Assembly (NCBI GenBank): GCA_964550855.1
Contig: CAZKBQ010000011.1
Location: forward strand, 1-64,000
Reading direction: 5' to 3'
Source of the DNA: JAGOBP01 sp964550855
GTDB lineage: Bacteria > Chloroflexota > Anaerolineae > Fen-1058
Length of the DNA stretch: 64,000 bases
Shown here: piece after piece, positions 57,094 to 64,000 of the stretch
Numbering within the stretch: position 1 is the stretch's first letter
Layout: every line of letters starts with the position of its first letter
The notes under the pieces: model-generated
The model's database searches: none
What the model was told of the DNA's origin: nothing
Seen by the model: only the letters and a program-made list of their open reading frames with translations
Position numbers and translations under genes: made by a program

Positions 57094-57726
57094 GTGACCC
57101 TGTATCTGGATTCGGCTTCGGCCGCGGAGGCCCGGCAGGCGATGGCGCTGGGCTTCGTCGGCGGCATCACCACCAACCCCACCTTGATGGCCAAGGTGCA
57201 AGGCCGGCCGTTTGACATCATCGCCGAACTGGCCGACCTCTGTCCCGGCCCGGTGTTTTATCAGCTGACCGCGCCGACGGTGGCCGAACGTGAGGCGGAA
57301 GCGCGCCGCGTGCTGGCGCTGCGCCCCAACATTGCGCTGAAGATTGGCATGACCACCGAGAATCTGGCGCTGGCGGCGAAGTTGGCCAGAGAAGGCGTGA
57401 AGGTCGGCATGACGGCCAGCTACAGCGCGGCGCAAACGTACCTGGCCTGTCAGGCCAACGTGCTGTACTCGATCGCGTACGTCAACCGCAGCACCCGCCT
57501 GCAGGGCGACGGCCTGGCGCTGGTGGCCGAGATGCGCGCCGTCATCGACGCGGTGGAGACGACGACGCAGATTCTCGTCGCCAGCCTGAAGTCGCCCGCC
57601 GAGGTGGTGCAGGCCGTCATCGCCGGCGCGCACGCGGTGACGGTGCCGCTGGCACTGCTGCTGGAGCTGGGCAATCATCCGCTGTCTGATCAGGCCATCG
57701 AGGAATTTGCGCGGGCGGGCGGGTAA
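57094..57726 (+). CDS. Fructose-6-phosphate aldolase / transaldolase-like protein (FSA/TalC)
   Basis: A 210-residue TIM-barrel enzyme. LYLDSASAAEARQAMALGFVGGITTNPTLM is the family start. K83 in ALKIGMT is the Schiff-base lysine. GVKVGMTASYSAAQTYLA and SLKSPAEVVQAVIAGAHAVTVPL follow. Such enzymes split fructose 6-phosphate or transfer dihydroxyacetone units. GTG start. It lies 37 bases after lutC and probably shares its transcript; the convergent xylB-like gene ends one base away. Confidence 0.9.
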   Translation: MTLYLDSASAAEARQAMALGFVGGITTNPTLMAKVQGRPFDIIAELADLCPGPVFYQLTAPTVAEREAEARRVLALRPNIALKIGMTTENLALAAKLAREGVKVGMTASYSAAQTYLACQANVLYSIAYVNRSTRLQGDGLALVAEMRAVIDAVETTTQILVASLKSPAEVVQAVIAGAHAVTVPLALLLELGNHPLSDQAIEEFARAGG

Positions 57727-57727
57727 G

Positions 57728-59200
57728 CTAGCGCAGCCGTTCGTAGATCGGCGCCAACGCCCGATAGGTAGCGGCGAACACGCTCAGTAGTTCTGCGTAG
57801 CGCGCCGCCCGGGCCGCGTCCGGCTCCACCGTGAGCTGGATGCGGGCCTGATCACGGGCGACGGCCCAATCGGGATACAGGCCCACACCCACGCCGCCCG
57901 CCACCGCCGCCCCCCACGACGTCGCCTCGGTGATCAGTTCCAGCACGTGGACCGGCCGCGCCAGCACATCGGCCAGAATTTGCCGCCAGACCGCGTTCTG
58001 CGCGCCGCCGCCGATGAGGCGGATGGACGGGATGGCCGCGCCCTGCGATTCCAGCGCCGCCAGGATCAGGCGCAGATTGAAGCTCACGCCTTCCAACATG
58101 GCGCGCGCCAGCTCTGCCCGCGAATGATTCATCGTCAGCCCCACCACCGCGCCCCGCGCCTGCGGATTCCACCACGGGCTGCGTTCGCCAATCAAATAGG
58201 GCAGGGCGATCAGACCATTGGCCCCCGGCGGCACGGCTGCCAGCGCGGCCTCGCCCACGTCGCCGAGCTGCTGCACCAGCCAGTCGCGCGCGCCGCCCGC
58301 CGCCTGCATCGTGCCCATCGGCGCGTACAACTGCGGATGCAAATGGTGAAACGTAAACGTGCGCTGTTGGGGATCGAATACCGGCGAATTGCTGACAAAA
58401 CTGATCCATGCCGATGAGCCGATATAGGCATAAGCATCACCCGATTGGACTGCGCCGGCCCCTACGCCCGCACACGCGCCATCGCCGCCGCCGATGACCA
58501 CGGGCGTCCCGGCTTGCAAGCCGGTGGCTTCGCCGGCCGCGCGGGTGACCGAGCCGATGATGTCGGTGGAGGCGTGGACTTCCGGCAGCTTGTCGGCGTC
58601 CAAGCCGATGGCCTCGATCAGATCGGTGCGCCACTCGCGCGCAACCAGATCGAAGAGGTTGCTGCCGGAGGCGTCGGAGTAGTCCGTCACGGCGCGGCCG
58701 GTCAACTTGAAAGCAACGAAGTCTTTGGCGCACAGGAACCGTCGGGCCGCGCGGTAACAATCGGGTTGGTGACGTTTGACCCACAGGATCTTCGCCGCCA
58801 GATAAGCCGGGCTGATGCGATGGCCCGTCCGCCGGTAAACGAGATCGCTGCCACACCGTTCGGTTATGAAATCGGCTTCAGCCACGGCGCGCTGATCGGC
58901 CCAGATGATGGCCGTTCGCAGCGGGTCGCCCTGCGCGTCGATGGGCACCGTGCCCATCATTTGCCCGCTAAAGGTGACGGCGGCGATGTCGGCAGGCCGG
59001 AGGCCGGTCTGCGCAATGAGGGCGCGGGTAGCGGTACAGACGGCCTGCCACCACCCGATCGGATCCTGCTCGGCCCAGCCGGCCTGCGGGTATGCTACCG
59101 GATACGCGACCAGCCGGGCCGCGACCAGGCCGCCGCGCTCGTCAAAGAGAGTGGCCTTGTTGCCGGTAGTGCCGAGGTCGTGGGCCAGGATGTAAGGCAT
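57728..59200 (-). CDS. FGGY-family carbohydrate kinase, xylulokinase-like
   Basis: A 490-residue kinase. AHDLGTTGNKATLFD is the phosphate loop. TFSGQMMGTVPID, IGGGDGACAGVGAGAV and GVSFNLRLILAALESQG are typical, and IRLIGGGAQNAVWRQILADVLARPV is the C-terminal signature of xylulokinases. GGAGA precedes the ATG at 59200. It diverges from the ABC operon at 59592 and shares its control region; a TATACT box on the minus strand (59238-59233) is its likely -10. Confidence 0.9.
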   Translation of the reverse strand: MPYILAHDLGTTGNKATLFDERGGLVAARLVAYPVAYPQAGWAEQDPIGWWQAVCTATRALIAQTGLRPADIAAVTFSGQMMGTVPIDAQGDPLRTAIIWADQRAVAEADFITERCGSDLVYRRTGHRISPAYLAAKILWVKRHQPDCYRAARRFLCAKDFVAFKLTGRAVTDYSDASGSNLFDLVAREWRTDLIEAIGLDADKLPEVHASTDIIGSVTRAAGEATGLQAGTPVVIGGGDGACAGVGAGAVQSGDAYAYIGSSAWISFVSNSPVFDPQQRTFTFHHLHPQLYAPMGTMQAAGGARDWLVQQLGDVGEAALAAVPPGANGLIALPYLIGERSPWWNPQARGAVVGLTMNHSRAELARAMLEGVSFNLRLILAALESQGAAIPSIRLIGGGAQNAVWRQILADVLARPVHVLELITEATSWGAAVAGGVGVGLYPDWAVARDQARIQLTVEPDAARAARYAELLSVFAATYRALAPIYERLR

Positions 59201-59259
59201 GATGTCTCCAGGTAGCGAAAGCGGATTGGTGGAGTATAGCATGATCTCTGAATTGGGGC

Positions 59260-59288
59260 TTGACAACGGAATTTTTCCATGCTAGTAT
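59260..59288 (+). promoter_or_regulatory. Promoter of the third ABC operon
   Basis: TTGACA (59260-59265) and TAGTAT (59283-59288) with a 17-base spacer. TGACAACG (59261-59268) and CGTTGTCA (59294-59301) form an extra inverted pair across it, using the same core as operator 2 but in opposite orientation. Confidence 0.6.
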
Positions 59289-59299
59289 GTTATCGTTGT

Positions 59300-59317
59300 C
59301 ATGGTATGGATACCATG
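59300..59317 (+). promoter_or_regulatory. LacI-type operator 3a
   Basis: CATGGTAT-GG-ATACCATG, a perfect 18-base palindrome immediately after the predicted start of transcription. It shares ATGGTA/TACCAT arms with the palindrome at 63406-63423 before the LacI 3 gene. Confidence 0.75.
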
Positions 59318-59591
59318 TCGCGCCGCTCGCAAAATTTCCCCTTCGCTAGACCCAACTGGAGCGGCGGATACCCTGAACGGGTTAGTTTCCTCTAGATTGT
59401 CAGACTGGTCGGCAGCACCTTTTCACCCGGTAAGTGGGCAGTTGGCATCGGGCTGGTCTACAGCAGTCGGTTTTCTACACCACTTCGTCCGTGCGTTCAC
59501 AATCAAGGTAATGGTAAGACGCAGGTGGCCGGGAATGGCAGTCCCCGTCGTCGGAGAATTGCAGCTGGCTGGCCGCTCTCAAGGATGATCC
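59318..59591 (+). other. Long untranslated leader, no recognised content
   Basis: About 275 bases between the operator and the ATPase start. A frame from 59301 runs through the operator and has unlike composition; I do not regard it as a gene. No riboswitch class was recognised. Confidence 0.4.
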
Positions 59592-61145
59592 ATGGCCGAT
59601 CTACTCGTTCAGATGGAAGGGATTGAAAAGACTTTCCCTGGCGTGCATGCCCTCAGCCAATGCCGTTTTGAGCTGCGCCCCGGCGAGGTTCACGCCGTGG
59701 TCGGCGAGAACGGGGCGGGCAAATCCACACTGATGAAGATTCTGGCCGGCGTCTATGCCCGAGACGCGGGCCGGATTTTGTATAAGGGCCGCGAAGTCGA
59801 GATTCCCAACCCGCGCACCGCGCAGCTGCTGGGCATCAGCATGATTCACCAGGAACTCAACCTGATGCCGCATCTGACCGTGGCGCAGAATATCTTCATC
59901 GGGCGCGAGCCGCGCCAGCGCGTCAAATTCATGGTGGACGACAACGCCATCAATGAACAGGCGGAGCAGGTGTTTGCGCTGATGCACCTCAAGCTCGATC
60001 CGCGCACGCGGGTGTCGGAATTGAGTGTGGCCAAACAGCAGATGGTGGAGATCGCCAAAGCGCTGTCGTTCAATTCCGAAGTGCTCATCATGGACGAGCC
60101 GACGGCGGCGCTGACCGACACGGAAATCGAAGAGCTGTTTCGCATCATTCGCGAGCTGCGCGCCAAGGGCGTGGGTGTGGTGCACATTTCGCACCGGCTG
60201 GAAGAGCTCAAGCAGATTTCCGATCGGGTGACGGTGATGCGCGACGGCCGCTACATCGACACCGTGGAGACGGCCGAAGCCTCCATTGATCGCATCATCA
60301 GCATGATGGTGGGCCGCACCATCTACGAAGCCGCGCCCGAAGTCCCCGAGCATCCCAGCGAGGAAGTCGTATTGGAAGTGAAGCACCTCAACCGGGGCAA
60401 TGTGCTCAAGGACATCAGCTTTTATCTGAAGAAGGGTGAGATTCTGGGCTTCAGCGGACTGGTCGGCGCAGGGCGCACCGAAGTGGCGCGGGCGGTGTTT
60501 GGTGCGGACCCGATCGATTCCGGCGAGATTTACGTGGGCGGCCGCCAGGTACACATCGGCAGTCCCAGCGACGCCGTCCGATACGGCATCGGTTACCTGT
60601 CCGAAGATCGCAAGCGCTACGGGCTGGCATTGGGCATGGATGTCGAAGAAAACGTCGTGTTGGCGGCTTTCAAGAAGTTCCTGGGCGCGCTGGGCATTGT
60701 CAACCGCGCCAAGACGCGGGCGACAGCCGAGCAGTACGTCAAGGTATTGGCCATCAAAACACCCGGCCTCCAGCAGAAGGTGCGAAATCTGTCGGGCGGC
60801 AACCAGCAGAAGGTCATCATCGGCAAATGGTTGACCGCCGACACGCAGATCTTGATCTTTGACGAGCCGACGCGCGGCATCGACGTGGGCGCCAAGAGCG
60901 AGGTCTATCAGCTGCTCAACCGGCTGGCGCAGGAAGGCAAGTCCATCATCATGATTTCCTCGGAACTGCCCGAAATCCTGCGCATGAGTCATCGCATTGT
61001 CGTCATGTGCGAAGGCCGCATCACGGGCGAGCTCAATGTCGCCGAGGCGACGCAGGAGAAGATTATGCAATATGCCACCCAACGCGGCGAGGTTCTGCTG
61101 GCCGATCAACCCGCGCCAAACGCTACACCTCAAAGGGATGCCTAA
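59592..61145 (+). CDS. Sugar ABC transporter ATP-binding protein, two domains (RbsA-like)
   Basis: A 517-residue ATPase with two NBDs. The first has GENGAGKST, LSVAKQQMVEIAKAL and VLIMDEPTAALT. The second has GLVGAGRTE, LSGGNQQKV and LIFDEPTRGIDVG. It is close to the ATPase at 48934. First gene of the operon controlled by the operator at 59300. Confidence 0.95.
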   Translation: MADLLVQMEGIEKTFPGVHALSQCRFELRPGEVHAVVGENGAGKSTLMKILAGVYARDAGRILYKGREVEIPNPRTAQLLGISMIHQELNLMPHLTVAQNIFIGREPRQRVKFMVDDNAINEQAEQVFALMHLKLDPRTRVSELSVAKQQMVEIAKALSFNSEVLIMDEPTAALTDTEIEELFRIIRELRAKGVGVVHISHRLEELKQISDRVTVMRDGRYIDTVETAEASIDRIISMMVGRTIYEAAPEVPEHPSEEVVLEVKHLNRGNVLKDISFYLKKGEILGFSGLVGAGRTEVARAVFGADPIDSGEIYVGGRQVHIGSPSDAVRYGIGYLSEDRKRYGLALGMDVEENVVLAAFKKFLGALGIVNRAKTRATAEQYVKVLAIKTPGLQQKVRNLSGGNQQKVIIGKWLTADTQILIFDEPTRGIDVGAKSEVYQLLNRLAQEGKSIIMISSELPEILRMSHRIVVMCEGRITGELNVAEATQEKIMQYATQRGEVLLADQPAPNATPQRDA

Positions 61146-61147
61146 CT

Positions 61148-62149
61148 ATGGAAGCTAAAACCGCCGTCGCTGCCCGACCATCGCTGATCCGCTCCGGTAC
61201 ACTTCAAAAGTTTATCGCCTTTGGTGGCCTGATCCTGCTGTTCATCGCTTACAGCGTGGCTTCGCCGTTCTTTCTGACCTCCGAAAACATCGGCGGCATC
61301 CTGCTGGCCGCCTCGGTCAACGGCGTGCTGGCGCTGGGTGTGACCTTCGTCATCATCAACGGCGGCATCGATCTGTCGGTGGGCACGGTCATGACCTTCT
61401 CCGCCGTCATGACCGCCCAGGTGATGATCGTCTGGCAGCAGCCGGTGCTGGTGGGCATTCTGGCCGGCCTGTTAACGGGCGCGGTGTGCGGCATCATCAA
61501 CGGCCTGATGGTCACCAAGATGAAGGTGCCGCCCTTTGTGGCCACGCTGGGCATGCTGTACGCCACCAAGGGCCTGTCGCTGGTCGTGGCGCAGTTGAAG
61601 CCCATCTACTTTAACGATGCGCCCATCTTCAACCAGATCGCCATGAGCTCGATTCTGGGCTCCATCATCCCGGCGCTTGATCCCATTAAGAACGTGGTGC
61701 TGGTGCTTTTCGGCGCGGCGCTGGTGGCAGCTTTCATCCTGTCCAAGACCGTGTTGGGCCGTTACACCTTTGCCATGGGGAGCAACATCGAAGCCACCCG
61801 GCTGTCGGGCGTCAACGTCGATCGCTGGCAGACCGCCGTGTACATGGTCTGCGGTCTGTTCGCCGGGCTGGCGGGCGTCGTCATCGGCGCGCGCCTCAAC
61901 TCGGCGCAGCCCGCCCTGGGCGCCGGTTATGAGCTGGACGCCATTGCCGCGGCCGTCATCGGTGGCACGTCCCTCAGCGGCGGCGAAGGTTCCATCCTGG
62001 GCACCATCATCGGCGCGTTGTTCATCGCCACCCTGGCCAACGGTCTGCGCATCCTGGGCGTTCAGCAGGAATGGCAGATCGTGGTCACCGGCACCGTCCT
62101 CGTCCTGGCCGTGTTTCTGGATCGATTTCTCAAACAGCGATCTCGCTGA
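61148..62149 (+). CDS. Sugar ABC transporter permease (RbsC-like)
   Basis: A 333-residue permease with GVTFVIINGGIDLSVGTVMTFSAV, KMKVPPFVATLGMLYATKGLSL and SNIEATRLSGVNVDRWQT. It starts two bases after the ATPase stop. Confidence 0.95.
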   Translation: MEAKTAVAARPSLIRSGTLQKFIAFGGLILLFIAYSVASPFFLTSENIGGILLAASVNGVLALGVTFVIINGGIDLSVGTVMTFSAVMTAQVMIVWQQPVLVGILAGLLTGAVCGIINGLMVTKMKVPPFVATLGMLYATKGLSLVVAQLKPIYFNDAPIFNQIAMSSILGSIIPALDPIKNVVLVLFGAALVAAFILSKTVLGRYTFAMGSNIEATRLSGVNVDRWQTAVYMVCGLFAGLAGVVIGARLNSAQPALGAGYELDAIAAAVIGGTSLSGGEGSILGTIIGALFIATLANGLRILGVQQEWQIVVTGTVLVLAVFLDRFLKQRSR

Positions 62150-62212
62150 AAGGAGGGTCTGCGCCACATCACCATCCGATCGGTTGTACCGTTCCCGTCG
62201 TTATGCGTTCGG

Positions 62213-62241
62213 TTGACAGGCTCCGTGCGGAGCTGATTAAC
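62213..62241 (+). promoter_or_regulatory. Possible internal promoter before the binding-protein gene
   Basis: TTGACA (62213-62218) is followed after 17 bases by ATTAAC, a weak -10. With the strong AAGGAGG site it could raise expression of the binding protein above that of the membrane parts. Confidence 0.35.
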
Positions 62242-62267
62242 ACACCCCTTGCAAGGAGGAATTTGAG

Positions 62268-63263
62268 ATGAAGTCCAAGAGTTTGTTTGCTGTGGTGAGT
62301 CTGCTGCTCATCGTGTCGCTGATAGCGGCGTGTCAGCCCGCCGCTGCGCCGGCACAACCGGCTGCGCCCGCGCAGCCCGCGGCCACCGGCGCCAAGCCGT
62401 ATATCCCGGTCATTTCCAAGGGCTTCCAGCACCAGTTCTGGCAAGCCGTCAAGCAGGGCTCGGAGAAGGCCGCTGCGGACTTCAACGTGACCATCACGTT
62501 TGAAGGCCCGGAGACCGAAGCGATGGTGGACAAGCAGGTCGAGATGTTCCAGACCGCGCTCGACAAGAAACCGGCCGCCATCTGCCTGGCCGCCGTCGAC
62601 TCCAAGGCGTTCATCCCGCTGCTCGAGAAGGCCAAGGCCGCCAATATCCCCGTGATTGGCTTCGACTCCGGCGTGGATAGCGACATCCCGGTCGCCACCG
62701 CCGCCACGGATAACATCGCGGCCGCGGCCGCCGCGGCCGACCACATGGCCGAGCTGATCGGCGGTTCGGGCGAAGTCGCCATCATCGCCCACGACCAGAC
62801 CAGCCGCACCGGCATTGATCGCGTCAAAGGCTTCACCGATCAGATCAAGGCCAAGTATCCCAACATCACCATCGTGGATACGCAGTACGGCGGCGGCGAC
62901 CAGCTCAAGTCCACCGACATCGCCAAGGCCATCATTCAGGCGCACCCCAACCTCAAGGGCTTCTTCGGCGCGAATGAAGGCTCGATCATCGGCGTGTTGA
63001 ATGCCGCCAAGGAACTGAACATGGGCGGCAAGCTGGTCATCATCGGCTACGACTCGGGCAAGCAGCAGAAGGACGCCATCCGCTCCGGCCTGGAAGCTGG
63101 CGCCATTACGCAGGACCCGATCGGCATCGGCTACAAGTGCGTGGAAGCCGCCGTCAAGGCGATGAAGGGCGAAAGCCTGCCCAAGAACATCGACACCGGC
63201 TTCAAGTGGTACGACAAGACCAACATCGACGACCCGGCCATCGCCGCCGTGTTGTACGACTGA
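62268..63263 (+). CDS. Sugar ABC transporter substrate-binding lipoprotein
   Basis: A 331-residue Peripla_BP_4 protein close to ribose/allose-binding proteins. The lipobox LIAAC gives Cys22. KPYIPVISKGFQHQFWQAVKQGSEKAA, IPVIGFDSGVDSD, and GFFGANEGSIIGVLNAAKE are typical. The perfect AAGGAGG lies 9 bases upstream. It completes the third ABC system. Confidence 0.95.
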   Translation: MKSKSLFAVVSLLLIVSLIAACQPAAAPAQPAAPAQPAATGAKPYIPVISKGFQHQFWQAVKQGSEKAAADFNVTITFEGPETEAMVDKQVEMFQTALDKKPAAICLAAVDSKAFIPLLEKAKAANIPVIGFDSGVDSDIPVATAATDNIAAAAAAADHMAELIGGSGEVAIIAHDQTSRTGIDRVKGFTDQIKAKYPNITIVDTQYGGGDQLKSTDIAKAIIQAHPNLKGFFGANEGSIIGVLNAAKELNMGGKLVIIGYDSGKQQKDAIRSGLEAGAITQDPIGIGYKCVEAAVKAMKGESLPKNIDTGFKWYDKTNIDDPAIAAVLYD

Positions 63264-63278
63264 TCGATCGTTGACCCG

Positions 63279-63311
63279 GCCGGGGCGACCGGACAGCCCG
63301 ATCGCCCCGGC
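63279..63311 (+). terminator. Hairpin after the third ABC operon
   Basis: GCCGGGGCGA and TCGCCCCGGC form a perfect 10-bp stem around 13 bases, 15 bases after the stop. No T-run follows, so it may stabilise the message or terminate with help. Confidence 0.45.
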
Positions 63312-63405
63312 TGCATCCGCGCCGTCGAGCGCGCACCAACGCTCGCTAAAGGGCTGGCACCGGACTGAGCTGCGCCGCATCATCGAGCGTTTTTTTCGAG
63401 CAACC

Positions 63406-63423
63406 TATGGTATGCGTACCATA
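63406..63423 (+). promoter_or_regulatory. LacI-type operator 3b
   Basis: TATGGTA-TGCG-TACCATA, a perfect palindrome about 30 bases before the LacI 3 start. Its arms match those of operator 3a at 59300. Confidence 0.75.
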
Positions 63424-63451
63424 AGTGTGGCTGCGTCCGTTCCGTTAAACC

Positions 63452-64000
63452 ATGGCCACCATTCATGATGTCGCCAAACGCGCCGGCGTGGCACCCATCA
63501 CGGTGTCGCGCGTCATCAACAACTCCGGCTATCTGAGCCGCGAGACGCGCCAGCGCGTGGAAGCAGCCATCGCCGAGCTGGAATACGTGCCCAACCGGCT
63601 GGCGCGCAGCCTGCGCTCCAAACGCACCAATACACTGGCGCTGGTATTGACCGACATCACCAATCCGTTCTTCACCACACTGGCGCGCGGCGTCGAGGAC
63701 ACGGCCAGCGACGCGGGCTACACCGTCATCTTCTGCAACACCGACGAGTCCGAGGCGGAAGAGCGCAAGTACGTGCAGGTGCTGCTGCAGCAGCAGGTGG
63801 ACGGCATCCTGCTGGTGCCGGCTGCCAACACCGGTGAATCGATTGAATCGATCCAGAAACAGAATACGCCGCTGGTCGTGCTCGATCGGCGGCCGCCGCC
63901 CGCCGTTGCCGTGGATACCGTTCATTGCGAAAACGAAGCCGGCGCGTATCAACTGGTGAAACTGCTGCTCGATCTGGGCCACCGCCGCATCGGCATTCTC
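63452..64000 (+). CDS. LacI-family transcriptional regulator 3, cut by the window end
   Basis: The first 183 residues of a LacI repressor, open at the right edge. ATIHDVAKRAGVAPITVSRVIN and YVPNRLARSLRS form the DNA-binding part. LALVLTDITNPFFTTLARGVEDTASDAG and DGILLVPAAN start the sensor domain. It is similar along its visible length to regulator 1 at 34492, with the same APITVSRVIN recognition helix. Operators 3a and 3b suggest it controls itself and the ABC operon at 59592-63263. Confidence 0.95.
   Translation, partial: MATIHDVAKRAGVAPITVSRVINNSGYLSRETRQRVEAAIAELEYVPNRLARSLRSKRTNTLALVLTDITNPFFTTLARGVEDTASDAGYTVIFCNTDESEAEERKYVQVLLQQQVDGILLVPAANTGESIESIQKQNTPLVVLDRRPPPAVAVDTVHCENEAGAYQLVKLLLDLGHRRIGIL

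Noticed and set aside
59301..59588. 95-codon frame before the third ABC operon
   Set aside because: It starts within the operator, has no ribosome site and no recognisable domain.

Overview
The window looks like part of a metagenome-assembled, high-GC genome of the phylum Chloroflexota, probably Anaerolineae-like. This is an inference from Thr/Pro-rich lipoprotein linkers, abundant LacI-controlled ribose-type sugar ABC transporters, a LutABC set and intergenic heptad repeats. A run of 10 Ns inside recA marks a scaffold join. No rRNA, tRNA, CRISPR array or prophage was recognised.

Layout. 1-4.0 kb: the end of a uroporphyrinogen decarboxylase-family gene, an aldo/keto reductase, moeA, a very acidic Cys-containing small protein and, on the minus strand, a three-domain S1 protein behind a perfect consensus promoter. 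4.3-14.4 kb: a minus-strand array of small stand-alone enzymes (LLM oxidoreductase, DUF3224, BBE-type FAD oxidase, VOC, DinB, DHFR-like, dienelactone hydrolase, DUF1801, TfoX, MoaD-like with a BNR protein, GyrI, DUF2200), with remnants of lost duplicates. 14.5-16.2 kb: recA with an assembly fold-back, then a TPR gene remnant and an SOS-like promoter. 16.2-21.2 kb: a five-gene dlt-like module (fatty acyl-AMP ligase, acyl carrier protein, SGNH protein, MBOAT and a 38-residue membrane microprotein ending WIYQGF). 21.3-29 kb: two lipoproteins, a MacB-type ABC exporter with two adaptors and a secreted protein. 29.2-31.5 kb: a decayed type I restriction-modification locus invaded by a REP-associated tyrosine transposase and its palindromes. 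31.5-34.3 kb: a hypothetical gene and a two-component system.

34.4-64 kb is one large sugar-catabolic region. Three LacI regulators (the last cut by the window end) accompany three ribose-type ABC systems, two fucose/arabinose-isomerase-family enzymes, FucU/RbsD, an aldo/keto reductase, two FGGY kinases, an AraD-like epimerase/aldolase, a fructose-6-phosphate aldolase-like enzyme and LutABC. Palindromic operators lie just after the promoters of each regulator or transporter, so the locus appears to be several locally controlled sugar modules. One binding-protein gene (51597-53690) encodes two nearly identical sugar-binding domains in a single lipoprotein.

The most unusual items are the dlt-like module with its candidate DltX-like microprotein, the double-domain binding protein with 944-bp near-identical halves, the covarying REP palindromes that also lie inside the transposase gene, and several classes of intergenic repeats that supply stop codons to neighbouring genes.
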